Part shown: piece by piece, positions 25,701 to 34,718 of the stretch | Layout: every line of letters starts with the position of its first letter | Position numbering within the stretch: the stretch's first letter is position 1 | Source of the DNA: an uncultured Pelagibacteraceae bacterium | GTDB taxonomy: Bacteria; Pseudomonadota; Alphaproteobacteria; Pelagibacterales; Pelagibacteraceae | Reading direction: 5' to 3' | NCBI GenBank assembly: GCA_902612345.1 | Contig: CACMDE010000009.1 | Coordinates: 1-36,695, forward strand | DNA: 36,695 bases | Position numbers and translations under genes: made by a program | The notes under the pieces: generated by a model | What the model saw: only the letters and a program-made list of their open reading frames with translations | Database searches by the model: none | What the model was told of the DNA's origin: nothing

Positions 25701-27203
25701 GTGATATTAAATACAGTAAAAGTTTATCCATCAAAAAAAAAACTTCTAAAGAGAAATCAATTGGCTTGGAAGATTGCTGAGATTGCAAGTGACAATGCAA
25801 AACTCAACGAGCATTCTGTTGAAATGGTAATAAACAGAATTATCGATAATGCATCTGTAGCAATAGCTTCTTTAAATAGAAAACCAGTAATTTCATCAAG
25901 AGCAATGGCCTTAGCGCATCCTAGAAAAAATGGTGCCAATATATTTGGTGTTAATTCAAAAAAGAAATTTGATTGTGAGTGGGCTGCGTGGACAAACGGT
26001 ACTGCAGTTAGAGAGCTTGACTTCCACGATACTTTTTTGGCAGCAGATTACAGTCACCCAGGAGATAACATACCTCCACTTATAGCAGTAGCTCAACAAT
26101 TAAAAAAAAATGGAGTAGATCTCTTAAGAGGTATCATAACTGCATATGAAGTACAGGTAAATTTAGTAAAAGGAATATGCTTACATAAACATAAAGTAGA
26201 TCATATAGCTCATTTAGGTCCAAGTGTTGCTGCAGGAATTGGTTCAATGCTTAAACTAAATACAGAAATAATTTACCAATCAATCCAACAAGCTTTGCAC
26301 ACTACTATTTCAACAAGACAATCAAGAAAAGGAGAAATTTCAAGTTGGAAAGCTTTTGCGCCTGCTCATGCAGGAAAACTTGGTATTGAAGCTGTAGACA
26401 GGGCAATGAGAGGTGAAGGTGGGCCAAGTCCAATTTATGAAGGTGAAGATAGTGTTATAGCAAGAATACTTGATGGTAAAAGTGCAAATTATAAAGTTCC
26501 TCTACCAAAAAAAAATCATGAAAAAAAAGCTATCCTTGAAACATATACAAAAGAATATTCTGCAGAATATCAAGCTCAAGCACTTATAGATCTTGCAATA
26601 AAACTAAAAAAAAGAATTAATAGTTTAAGTAATATTAAAAAAATTGACATATATACTAGCCACCATACTCACTATGTAATTGGAACTGGTGCAAATGATC
26701 CTCAAAAAATGGATCCAAATGCCAGTAGAGAGACACTTGATCATTCAATTATGTATATTTTCGCTGTTGCTTTAGAAGATGGTGATTGGCACCATGAAAA
26801 ATCATACAGTAAATCAAGATCGCATAGAAAAAGCACTATTAAGTTATGGAAATCAATAAAAACGCATGAAGATGAAAAATGGACAAAAAAATATCATGAT
26901 TCCAATCCTAAAAATAAATGTTTTGGTGCAAAGGTAACAATAATTATGAATAATGGAAAAAAAATTACAGAACAATTAAAAAGAGCTGACGCACATCCGT
27001 ATGGAGCTAGACCATTTAAAAGAGAAAATTATATTAAAAAATTTAGAACTCTTACTGATAAAATAATTTCAATTAAAGAAAGTAAAAGATTTTTAAAAAC
27101 TGTTCAAAATCTAAAGAGTCTTAAAAATGGACAATTATATAAATTAAATATTGAAGTAAGTAGTAAAAAATTGAAAAAAAACAAAAGGAAATCTATTTTT
27201 TAA
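25701..27203 (+). CDS. prpD: 2-methylcitrate dehydratase (MmgE/PrpD family)
   Basis: Dehydrates 2-methylcitrate to 2-methyl-cis-aconitate in the methylcitrate cycle. The 500-residue protein starts at a GTG (25701) seven bases after GAGAGGA. Family segments: [19 protein letters not shown] near residue 95 (key part [12 protein letters not shown]), the [15 protein letters not shown] metal/substrate block, [18 protein letters not shown] near 213, and [16 protein letters not shown] near 283. prpB follows with a one-base overlap and prpC with another. No acnD/prpF or prpR gene is present. A near-perfect inverted repeat, TTGATTAA (25652) with TTAATCGA (25682), lies just upstream and could be an operator. 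Confidence 0.93.
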   Translation: MILNTVKVYPSKKKLLKRNQLAWKIAEIASDNAKLNEHSVEMVINRIIDNASVAIASLNRKPVISSRAMALAHPRKNGANIFGVNSKKKFDCEWAAWTNGTAVRELDFHDTFLAADYSHPGDNIPPLIAVAQQLKKNGVDLLRGIITAYEVQVNLVKGICLHKHKVDHIAHLGPSVAAGIGSMLKLNTEIIYQSIQQALHTTISTRQSRKGEISSWKAFAPAHAGKLGIEAVDRAMRGEGGPSPIYEGEDSVIARILDGKSANYKVPLPKKNHEKKAILETYTKEYSAEYQAQALIDLAIKLKKRINSLSNIKKIDIYTSHHTHYVIGTGANDPQKMDPNASRETLDHSIMYIFAVALEDGDWHHEKSYSKSRSHRKSTIKLWKSIKTHEDEKWTKKYHDSNPKNKCFGAKVTIIMNNGKKITEQLKRADAHPYGARPFKRENYIKKFRTLTDKIISIKESKRFLKTVQNLKSLKNGQLYKLNIEVSSKKLKKNKRKSIF

Positions 27204-28099
27204 TGCACTTTGTTGAAAAAAAACCCGATCAAAAAAGAACAGATCTAAATAATAAACTTAAATCAAATAAAATCTTAAGAGTTCCAGGTGCATATAATCC
27301 TTTAACTGCAAAATTAATCGAGGAAATTGGTTATGATGCTGTTTATGTTTCTGGAGGCGTAATGTCGAATGATTTGGGTTATCCTGATATTGGTCTGACT
27401 ACTTTAAAAGATGTGAGCAACCGATCAAATCAAATCGCAAGAGTTACAAATTTACCAACTATAGTTGACATAGATACCGGTTTCAATAATTGTAAAAAAA
27501 CAATCGAAACTTTAGAAAATTGTGGAATTGCTGCTGTCCATATAGAGGATCAGATTGAAAGAAAAAGATGTGGGCATCTTGAAAATAAAGAATTAATTTC
27601 AACTGAAAACATGGTTAAAAAAATTAAAGAATGTGTAGATGCAAAAAAAAATAAAAATTTTAAAATAATTGCAAGATCAGATGCTAGATCTGTCGAAGGA
27701 ATAGATAAAATGATTAATAGATGTAAATCTTATATAGATGCAGGTGCTGAGATTATATTTCCTGAAGCTTTAAAAGATGAAAATGAATTCGAAAAAGTAA
27801 GAAAATCACTTAATTCATTTTTACTTGCTAATATGACAGAGTTTGGAAAATCCAAATTAATAAATTATAAAGATCTGGAAAATTTAGGATATAATATTGT
27901 TTTATACCCTATAACAACGCAAAGATTAGCAATGAAAAATGTTGAAGATGGTCTACGTGCTATTTTTACAGATGGACATCAAAATAATATAATAGATAAA
28001 ATGCAAACTAGAAAAAGATTGTACGATTTAGTTGATTATGAAAAATACAATTCACTAGATGAAAAAATATATAATTTTAACTCTGAAGGACATGAATAA
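27203..28099 (+). CDS. prpB: 2-methylisocitrate lyase
   Basis: Cleaves 2-methylisocitrate to pyruvate and succinate. The 298-residue protein belongs to the isocitrate lyase/PEP mutase superfamily: VPGAYNPLTAKLIEEIGYDA at the start (VPGAYNPL), YVSGGVMSNDLGYPDIG near residue 49, the metal-site DIDTGFNN near 90, IEDQIERKRCGHLENK near 115 holding the active-site Cys of the K[KR]CGH motif, and IARSDARSVEGID near 152. NMTEFGKS near 212 is also typical of PrpB. It overlaps prpD and prpC by one base on each side (TAATG). Confidence 0.94.
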   Translation: MHFVEKKPDQKRTDLNNKLKSNKILRVPGAYNPLTAKLIEEIGYDAVYVSGGVMSNDLGYPDIGLTTLKDVSNRSNQIARVTNLPTIVDIDTGFNNCKKTIETLENCGIAAVHIEDQIERKRCGHLENKELISTENMVKKIKECVDAKKNKNFKIIARSDARSVEGIDKMINRCKSYIDAGAEIIFPEALKDENEFEKVRKSLNSFLLANMTEFGKSKLINYKDLENLGYNIVLYPITTQRLAMKNVEDGLRAIFTDGHQNNIIDKMQTRKRLYDLVDYEKYNSLDEKIYNFNSEGHE

Positions 28100-29223
28100 T
28101 GAGTGATGAAATAAAAAAAGGCTTATTGGGAATTGTGGTCGATGAAACCGAAGTTTCTAAGGTAATGCCTGAAATTAACTCACTCACCTATAGAGGTTAT
28201 GCAGCCCAGGATTTATGCGCAAAGTGCAAGTTCGAAGAAGTTGCATATTTAATTTTAAATGGAGAACTTCCCAACAAAAATCAACTCAAAAAGTTTGAAA
28301 ACCAAGAAAGAAAAGAAAGAAAACTCTCTAATACTTTACTTCAAGACATCAAAAGATTTCCCAAAAGCGCTAATCCAATGGATGTTGCTAGGACTACAGT
28401 TAGTATAATGGGACTAGAGGATAAAGAAACAAAAGATAATTCTCCTGAGGCAAATATGAGGAAAGTTATGAGAATATTTGCTAAAACACCTGTTGCTCTG
28501 GCTGCTTTTTATAGAGCAAGAAAAGGGAAGAAAATTATACCACCAAAGAAAAATCTTTCATTTTCAGAAAATTTTTTTCATATGTGTTTTGGAAAAGTTC
28601 CAGATAAAGAAATAGTTAAAGCTTTTGATGTCTCTCTAATATTATACGCTGAACATAGTTTTAATGTATCCACTTTTACTGCAAGAACTATTACAAGTAG
28701 CCTATCAGATATTCACGGAGCAATTACAGGAGCAATCGCAAGTCTCAAAGGACCTTTGCATGGTGGGGCTAATGAAGAAGTTATGCATATGATGACTAAA
28801 ATAAAAAAACCAGAAAATGCACTAAAATGGATTAATAAAGCCTTAGATAATAAAGATGTTGTGATGGGTTTTGGACATAGAGTATATAAAAGTGGTGACT
28901 CAAGAGTTCCAACAATGAGAGAATACTTCGGGAAAGTTGCTAAATTAAAGAAAGATAAAAAATTTGAAAAAATTTATAATATTGTAGAAAGAGTTATGAT
29001 AGATAGAAAGAATATTCATCCAAATGTAGACTATCCAACGGGTCCTACATATCATTTAATGGGGTTTGATACAGATTTTTTTACACCTATTTTCGTAATT
29101 TCTAGAATAACTGGATGGTCTGCTCACATTATAGAGCAACACGCAGCAAATAAATTAATTAGACCTCTTGCAAAATACAAAGGCAATCAACACAGAAAAG
29201 TTGTTCAATTAAATCAACGATAA
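28099..29223 (+). CDS. prpC: 2-methylcitrate synthase (citrate synthase family)
   Basis: Condenses propionyl-CoA with oxaloacetate. The 374-residue protein is a short citrate synthase: INSLTYRGYAAQDLCAKCKFEEVAYLILNGELP at the start (key part LTYRGYAAQDL), the catalytic His in LYAEHSFNVSTFTARTI near residue 184, GPLHGGANEEVMHMM near 220 with the second His, and GFGHRVYKSGDSR near 258 with the third. Catalytic Asp is in HPNVDYPTG near 317. The length and position after prpD-prpB mark it as the methylcitrate rather than the TCA enzyme, though many PrpC proteins also accept acetyl-CoA. It meets nrdB tail to tail with eight bases between. Confidence 0.93.
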   Translation: MSDEIKKGLLGIVVDETEVSKVMPEINSLTYRGYAAQDLCAKCKFEEVAYLILNGELPNKNQLKKFENQERKERKLSNTLLQDIKRFPKSANPMDVARTTVSIMGLEDKETKDNSPEANMRKVMRIFAKTPVALAAFYRARKGKKIIPPKKNLSFSENFFHMCFGKVPDKEIVKAFDVSLILYAEHSFNVSTFTARTITSSLSDIHGAITGAIASLKGPLHGGANEEVMHMMTKIKKPENALKWINKALDNKDVVMGFGHRVYKSGDSRVPTMREYFGKVAKLKKDKKFEKIYNIVERVMIDRKNIHPNVDYPTGPTYHLMGFDTDFFTPIFVISRITGWSAHIIEQHAANKLIRPLAKYKGNQHRKVVQLNQR

Positions 29224-29231
29224 AATATAAT

Positions 29232-30245
29232 TTAACTAAAGGCTTCGGTCCAAGAACCTTGAGTGGATGCTTTAGAATATTCTGTTGCTCTTCCCTCAAA
29301 GAAATTCATGTGTTCTACTGCATTCAACATGGTATCAAGCCATGTTAGAGGATTTTTTTGAACATCGTAAATTGGTTCTAAACCCAGTTGTGATAACCTT
29401 CTATTTCCAATAAATCTAATATAATCTTTTACTTCTTGCGCAGTTAAGCCATTCATTGGTCCCATTTCAAATGCTAAATCTATAAAAGCATCTTCATGGT
29501 GAACTATTGTTCTACAGGCTTCATATAATTCTTTTTTGAGCTGCGGAGTCCAAATTTGTGGCTCTTCTTTTATAAATTCTTTAAATAGTCTAATCATAGA
29601 ATTACAGTGTAAAGTTTCATCTCTTACTGACCAAGTTACAATCTGGCCCATACCTTTCATTTTATTAAACCTAGGAAAGTTTAACAATATTGCAAAACTT
29701 GCAAACAATTGCAAACCCTCAGTGAAAGCACTAAATACTGCAACTGTCTTTGCTATATCTTCTTTAGAATTTACATTAAAGTTTTGCATGTAATCATATT
29801 TGTCTTTCATTTCTTTATATTTCATAAAAGCTGAATACTCCGATTCAGGCATACCAATAGTATCTAATAAATGTGAATATGCAGCAATGTGTACAGTTTC
29901 CATAGATGCAAAAGATGTCATCATCATTAAAACTTCCGTTGGCTTAAATACAGTTGTGTAATGTCTTAAGTAACAATTGTTAACTTCAACATCAGCTTGA
30001 GTAAAAAATCTAAAAATTTGAGTTAATAAGTTTTTTTCTGCTTGAGATAAGTTTTTTTGCCAATCTCTGACATCATCCCCTAAAGGCACCTCCTCTGGTA
30101 GCCAATGAATTCTTTGCTGAGTTAGCCACGCATCGTAACACCATGGGTATCTAAATGGTTTATAAACAGGATTTTCAACAAGTAATCCCATTTTTTTTGG
30201 TTTTATGATTGTTTCATTTTGATTTTTTAAACTCTCTACTGACAT
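29232..30245 (-). CDS. nrdB: Ribonucleoside-diphosphate reductase, class I beta subunit
   Basis: Houses the di-iron site and tyrosyl radical that start ribonucleotide reduction. I place the start at the ATG at 30245, eight bases after GAGGAG, not at the in-frame GTG three codons earlier; this gives 337 residues. Metal ligands read in order: Asp in TQADVEV, Glu and His in METVHIAAY, Glu in FTEGLQL, and Glu and His in VRDETLHC. The radical Tyr is four residues after the first ligand His (HIAAY), as in E. coli Tyr122, so this is a tyrosyl-radical enzyme. It overlaps nrdA by ten bases. Confidence 0.95.
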   Translation of the reverse strand: MSVESLKNQNETIIKPKKMGLLVENPVYKPFRYPWCYDAWLTQQRIHWLPEEVPLGDDVRDWQKNLSQAEKNLLTQIFRFFTQADVEVNNCYLRHYTTVFKPTEVLMMMTSFASMETVHIAAYSHLLDTIGMPESEYSAFMKYKEMKDKYDYMQNFNVNSKEDIAKTVAVFSAFTEGLQLFASFAILLNFPRFNKMKGMGQIVTWSVRDETLHCNSMIRLFKEFIKEEPQIWTPQLKKELYEACRTIVHHEDAFIDLAFEMGPMNGLTAQEVKDYIRFIGNRRLSQLGLEPIYDVQKNPLTWLDTMLNAVEHMNFFEGRATEYSKASTQGSWTEAFS

Positions 30246-32182
30246 GATAAGCACTCCTCGTATTCTGGTTGTTCATTTTGATTATTTTTTGATTTATATA
30301 CATTAGATGTAACATCCGTTGATTTTGTATCATTAACATTTTCTGCTCTTTGTATTGATTTAGATCTACAATAATAAAGGCTTTTCAATCCTTTTTTCCA
30401 TGCTTGAAAATGGATTTGATGTAGATCTCTTTTATGAATATCTGCAGGTATAAAAATATTTATTGATTGGGCCTGTGAAATAAAAGGTGTTCTGTCAGCA
30501 CCTAAATCAATTATCCATCTTTGGTCAAGTTCAAAAGCCGTTTTAAACACATCTTTTTCTTCTTTAGTTAAGAAATCAAGATGAGATACAGATCCTTGGT
30601 TTGTAGTTATGCTTGACCATGTTTCATCATTATTTTTAGAATGTTTTTCTAAAAGTTTTGCTAAATATTTATTTCTAACATTAAATGAGCCTGAGAGAGT
30701 TTTATGTGTATAACTATTAGCAGCAATAGGTTCAACCCCAGGAGATGCTCCACCACAAATAATTGATATAGAGGCAGTTGGCGCGATCGCCGTTTTATTT
30801 GAAAATCTCTCATTCATTCCATATTCTGCAGCATCTGGGCATGGGCCTCTTTCTTCAGCAAGATCTTTAGATGCTTGATCAACTTGTTCTTGAATATTTT
30901 TAAATATTTTTTTATTCCATACTTTAGCCATTACAGACTCAAAAGGTATCATTTTTTGTTGGAAATAAGAATGCATTCCCATAACACCTAAACCCACACT
31001 TCGCTCTTTCATTGCAGAATAAGTTGCATCACTAAATTCATCTGGAGCTCTATCAATAAAGTCTGTTAACACATTATCTAAAAATATCATTACGTCTTTA
31101 ACGAAATTTTTATCATCTTTCCATTCATCATATTTTTCCAAATTTAATGATGATAAACAACAAACAGCTGTTCTATCTCTACCTTCTTTATCGACACCAG
31201 TTGGTAAAGTTATTTCACTACATAAGTTTGATGTTTTAACAGTTAAGCCAGCAAGTTTGTGATGTTGTGGAATTTGTCTATTAACTGTATCTATATAAAT
31301 TATATAAGGTTCACCAGTTTCAACTCTAGCAGTTAAAAGTCTTATCCATAAATTTCTTGCAGAGACAGTAGATTGAACAACACCATCTTTAGGACTTTTT
31401 AATGCCCATTGTTCATCTAACTCAACAGCTCTCATAAATGCATCACTTACAAGAACACCATGGTGTAGGTTTAGTGATCTTCTATTTGGATCTCCACCCG
31501 TTGGTCTTCTCATTTCAATAAACTCCTCTATTTCTGGATGATCAATTGGTAAATAGCAAGCCGCAGATCCTCTTCTCAATGAACCTTGACTAATAGCCAT
31601 TGTTAAAGAGTCCATAACTTTTATAAAAGGAATAATTCCAGAGGTCTTTCCCACTCTTCCAATTTTTTCTCCAATAGATCTTAGGTTCCCCCAATAACTT
31701 CCAATGCCACCACCCTTTGCAGCAAGCCAAACATTTTCACTCCATAAATCTAAAATTCCGTGTAAACTATCTCCAGCTTCATTTAAAAAGCACGAAATAG
31801 GTAAACCCCTCTTTGTACCCCCGTTTGATAGAACTGGTGTTGCTGGCATAAACCACAAATTACTAATATAATTATACAATCTTTGAGCATGTAAATTGTC
31901 ATCAGCATAATGACTTGCAACCCTTGCAAATAAATCTTGAAAAGACTCATTATGACCTAAATATCTGTCACTTAATGTTGCTTTACCAAAGTCGGTTAAA
32001 TTTTGATCTTTAGATCTGTCAATTTTAATTGTAATGCCTTTTGAATTTTGAAAAAGTTCTGTATTGTCTGAAAGTGAGAATAAGTCTGGTCTTTTTTGTA
32101 AGTTGTCTTCAATATTAACTATATTATTATTAGAATATTCAGAGACAGCTTTTTTGATGGCTTGAGACAAGACTTTATTCAT
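30236..32182 (-). CDS. nrdA: Ribonucleoside-diphosphate reductase, class I alpha subunit
   Basis: Catalytic subunit making deoxyribonucleotides. Key residues of the 648-residue protein: Cys131 in PISCFLNEAG (redox pair), N319-C321-E323 in NLCSEI (active-site thiyl Cys), Cys in AVCCLSSLNLE near 341 (second redox Cys), the radical-relay Tyr pair in SLYYCRS near 613, and the C-terminal C644/C647 pair in EECLSCQ. It is about 110 residues shorter than E. coli NrdA because the N-terminal ATP-cone is missing; NrdB carries none either. AAGGAAG lies just upstream of the ATG. Two NrdR-like boxes precede it. No class II (B12-dependent) reductase is in the window. Confidence 0.95.
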   Translation of the reverse strand: MNKVLSQAIKKAVSEYSNNNIVNIEDNLQKRPDLFSLSDNTELFQNSKGITIKIDRSKDQNLTDFGKATLSDRYLGHNESFQDLFARVASHYADDNLHAQRLYNYISNLWFMPATPVLSNGGTKRGLPISCFLNEAGDSLHGILDLWSENVWLAAKGGGIGSYWGNLRSIGEKIGRVGKTSGIIPFIKVMDSLTMAISQGSLRRGSAACYLPIDHPEIEEFIEMRRPTGGDPNRRSLNLHHGVLVSDAFMRAVELDEQWALKSPKDGVVQSTVSARNLWIRLLTARVETGEPYIIYIDTVNRQIPQHHKLAGLTVKTSNLCSEITLPTGVDKEGRDRTAVCCLSSLNLEKYDEWKDDKNFVKDVMIFLDNVLTDFIDRAPDEFSDATYSAMKERSVGLGVMGMHSYFQQKMIPFESVMAKVWNKKIFKNIQEQVDQASKDLAEERGPCPDAAEYGMNERFSNKTAIAPTASISIICGGASPGVEPIAANSYTHKTLSGSFNVRNKYLAKLLEKHSKNNDETWSSITTNQGSVSHLDFLTKEEKDVFKTAFELDQRWIIDLGADRTPFISQAQSINIFIPADIHKRDLHQIHFQAWKKGLKSLYYCRSKSIQRAENVNDTKSTDVTSNVYKSKNNQNEQPEYEECLSCQ

Positions 32183-32219
32183 GTATCTTCCTTATTATAA
32201 ATGTTAAACTTATGTAAAA

Positions 32220-32266
32220 CAACTATATGTTGTATGTTGAATAGGTTAATATACTATATAAACTAC
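32220..32266 (-). promoter_or_regulatory. Pair of NrdR-like boxes upstream of nrdA
   Basis: Two 16-bp sites, 32220-32235 (core CTATATGTTG) and 32251-32266 (core CTATATAAAC), match the NrdR core CWATATATWG at nine and eight of ten positions. Their centres are 31 bp apart, about three helical turns, the spacing known for paired NrdR boxes. They sit 38-84 bp before the nrdA ATG. They fit repression of nrdAB by NrdR. The nrdR gene is not in the window. A promoter for nrdA should overlap them, but I cannot fix its -10. Confidence 0.6.
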
Positions 32267-32340
32267 AATTCAAGAGAACATTTATAGAAAATTAGTTTTT
32301 TTATTCAACAAAAAACCAAAAAAAATGTAGATATATCCAC

Positions 32341-33786
32341 ATGTCTGAAACTATAAAAATCGACCCTTTTGGCTTTAGAGAATATGACGCACGATGGTTG
32401 TATCCAAAAAACATAAATGGCGCGGGAATCAGAGAGGTAGGAAAGGGATTTGGATCGCAAATAATTAAAATTAAAAAAAATGCAAGAGTCACTGTGGGTT
32501 ATGATTATAGGTCATACAGCGAAGAAGTAAAAAACCACTTTGTTGATGGTTTAATTTCGACAGGGTGTAATGTGGAAGATCTTGGTTTATGTCTATCACC
32601 AACAATTTATTTTTCACAATTTGATCTCAATTCTGATGCTGTTGCTATGATTACTGCTAGCCATAATGAAAATGGCTGGACAGGTATAAAAATGGGTATC
32701 AAAAAGGGTTTAACTCATTGTTACGAGGAAATGAAGGAATTAAAAGAGATTGTATTGGAAAAGAAATTTGAAAATGGAAGTGGTAATTACACAAAGGTTA
32801 ATAATTATAAATCAAAATATATTAAACATTTATCTAAAAATAAAATTAATAAACAATTAAAAGTAGTAGCTGCATGTGGAAATGGGACTGCTGGAATATT
32901 CGCTCCAGAAATATTAAGAAATATCGGGTGTGAGGTAATCGAATTAGATTGCAACTTAGACTATACTTTTCCAAAGTATAATCCAAATCCAGAAGATCTT
33001 AAAATGCTTCATGAAATAGCTAAATGTGTAAAAGAAAATAAAGCAGATGTAGGTTTTGGCTTTGATGGTGATGGAGATCGTGTAGGAGTCATAGACGAAT
33101 TAGGAAATGAAATATTTTCTGATAAAATTGGCCTTTTGCTCGCAAGAGATATATCAAAAAAATATCCTGAGAATAAATTTATTGTAGATGTAAAATCTAC
33201 TGGATTATACGCTAATGATGAAATTTTAAAAAATAACAAATGTAAGACAATCTATTGGAAGACAGGACATTCATATATTAAAAGGAAGGTTAATGAAGAT
33301 AAAGCAATTGCAGGATTTGAAAAAAGCGGACATTTCTTCTTTAATCAACCACTAGGATATGGCTATGATGATGGTATAAATTCTGCAATTCAAGTTTGTA
33401 AATTGCTTGATAACGAGGAGCATAAACTAAGCAAACTTATAACTTCTTTACCAAAAACTTATCAAAGTCCAACTATGGGACCTTATTGCAAAGATGAAGA
33501 AAAATATGGAGTAATTGAAGAAATTACTAATAAAATTATAAATTTAAAAGAAACTGGCCAAAAAATTGATGGTCAAGAAATTATTAATATCTTAACAATA
33601 AATGGTATAAGATTTAGCCTTAAAGACGGTTCATGGGGTTTAATCAGAGCTTCATCAAATAAACCATCATTGGTTATAGTAACAGAGAGCCCAACATCAG
33701 ATGAAAGAAAGAAAGGTGTGTTTTCTTTTATAGACAACCTTCTTCAACAAACTGGAAAAATTGGTGAATACGATCAGAAGATATAA
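32341..33786 (+). CDS. manB: Phosphomannomutase/phosphoglucomutase
   Basis: A 481-residue alpha-D-phosphohexomutase interconverting the 1- and 6-phosphates of mannose or glucose, feeding GDP-mannose and UDP- or CDP-glucose synthesis. The phosphoserine is Ser107 in TASHNENGWTG, the metal loop is GFDGDGDRVG near residue 240, and the sugar-binding loop is GFEKSGHFFF near 327 with the E-x-SGH pattern of dual-specificity PMM/PGM (AlgC type). A C-terminal phosphate-binding loop RASSNKPSL lies near 438. The symbol reflects family use; glucose could be the main substrate. The product could supply the glucose-1-phosphate used by the cytidylyltransferase at 1562. No Shine-Dalgarno is visible before the ATG. 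Confidence 0.9.
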   Translation: MSETIKIDPFGFREYDARWLYPKNINGAGIREVGKGFGSQIIKIKKNARVTVGYDYRSYSEEVKNHFVDGLISTGCNVEDLGLCLSPTIYFSQFDLNSDAVAMITASHNENGWTGIKMGIKKGLTHCYEEMKELKEIVLEKKFENGSGNYTKVNNYKSKYIKHLSKNKINKQLKVVAACGNGTAGIFAPEILRNIGCEVIELDCNLDYTFPKYNPNPEDLKMLHEIAKCVKENKADVGFGFDGDGDRVGVIDELGNEIFSDKIGLLLARDISKKYPENKFIVDVKSTGLYANDEILKNNKCKTIYWKTGHSYIKRKVNEDKAIAGFEKSGHFFFNQPLGYGYDDGINSAIQVCKLLDNEEHKLSKLITSLPKTYQSPTMGPYCKDEEKYGVIEEITNKIINLKETGQKIDGQEIINILTINGIRFSLKDGSWGLIRASSNKPSLVIVTESPTSDERKKGVFSFIDNLLQQTGKIGEYDQKI

Positions 33787-33847
33787 CTTAAAGATTCAAT
33801 TAATAAGAGTTAATCAAAAAAGAAAGAATCGGATATAAGATAATTAA

Positions 33848-33885
33848 GGGAGTGGCAGAGGGAGACTGAAACCGCTCCCGATTTT
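33848..33885. terminator. GC-rich hairpin between manB and tauE, probable bidirectional terminator
   Basis: GGGAGTGG (33848-33855) pairs with CCGCTCCC (33872-33879) over eight pairs with one G-U. Inside, CAG/CTG makes three more pairs around the loop AGGGAGA, with a three-base AAA bulge on the 3' side. TTTT follows at 33882-33885 on the plus strand; on the minus strand the hairpin is followed by a moderately U-rich TTAATTATCTT. The site lies in the 97-bp gap between two converging genes, so it can end both transcripts. AATCGG (33827-33832) can also pair with CCGATT (33878-33883), making a larger alternative fold. Confidence 0.65.
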
Positions 33886-34717
33886 ATATATTTAGGTATC
33901 TATACAAAAAAATAGATCCTACAACTAAAAGAAATACTCCAAAAAACTTTGTAATTTTTTGTTTTTCAATCTTATGTACTGCATTTGCTCCTACTTTAGC
34001 CATAAATGTTGTTATTGGTATAAAAATTAGTAGTGCTGGAATATTTACAAAACCAATACTAAGTGGAAGATCTACATTTAAATATGAGCCCGAGATTAAA
34101 AAGCCTATAGCTCCAAATAAAGCAATAAAAAATCCAATCGCAGCTGCGCTACCTATAGCCTTATTAATCGGGTAACCAAAATATTTAAGAATAGGAACAT
34201 TCATAACAGCGCCTCCTATTCCCATTGGAGCTGAAACAAATCCTGAAATAAAACCAAAAATTATTTTAGGAAGTAAATTAAAGTTGGCCTTAGTATCTTG
34301 GGCTTTTTCCTTCAAAAATAATAAATAAATGCTTAAAAAATAAACGACTATTGTAAAAAATAAAATTAGACCCTTAGTTTTCATAATTGATGCTAAAGAT
34401 GTTCCAACAATAACACCTATAATCACAAATAGTGCATACGATTTTATAACCTGAAGATCTACAGCTCCGTGTTTATTATGTGTGTAAACAGATACAAATG
34501 AAGTTGGAATTATAATAGAAAAAGAAGTTCCTACCGCTAAATGCATTACATAATTTGGGTCAATGTCTAAAGAACTAAATATAAAAAATAAGAAAGGAAC
34601 TGTTATTAATCCTCCACCTATTCCAAACAATCCAGCAAAAAAACCTACTGGAAATGCAGTTATGATCATTAAAATTATAAATAATGAATATTGATTTTCT
34701 AAAATTTGTGAAATCAA
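33884..34717 (-). CDS. TauE/SafE (TSUP) family permease, probable sulfur-anion or organic-anion transporter
   Basis: A 277-residue membrane protein with about eight transmembrane segments and the two TSUP repeats: FAGLFGIGGGLITVPF near residue 26 and SAPMGIGGAVMNVPIL near 160. TSUP members export sulfite or sulfoacetate or take up other small anions; the substrate here is not evident. The open frame begins at a TTG (34717) one base after the dusA stop; the first ATG (34669) would remove 16 residues and trim the first helix, so I keep the TTG with moderate certainty. It follows dusA on the same transcript and ends in the hairpin shared with manB. Confidence 0.83.
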   Translation of the reverse strand: MISQILENQYSLFIILMIITAFPVGFFAGLFGIGGGLITVPFLFFIFSSLDIDPNYVMHLAVGTSFSIIIPTSFVSVYTHNKHGAVDLQVIKSYALFVIIGVIVGTSLASIMKTKGLILFFTIVVYFLSIYLLFLKEKAQDTKANFNLLPKIIFGFISGFVSAPMGIGGAVMNVPILKYFGYPINKAIGSAAAIGFFIALFGAIGFLISGSYLNVDLPLSIGFVNIPALLIFIPITTFMAKVGANAVHKIEKQKITKFFGVFLLVVGSIFLYRYLNI

Positions 34718-34718
34718 C

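Noticed and set aside
32301..32492. Minus-strand frame overlapping the manB start, considered as a small gene between nrdA and manB
   Set aside because: It mostly lies opposite the N-terminus of manB, has no recognisable motif and no ribosome site.
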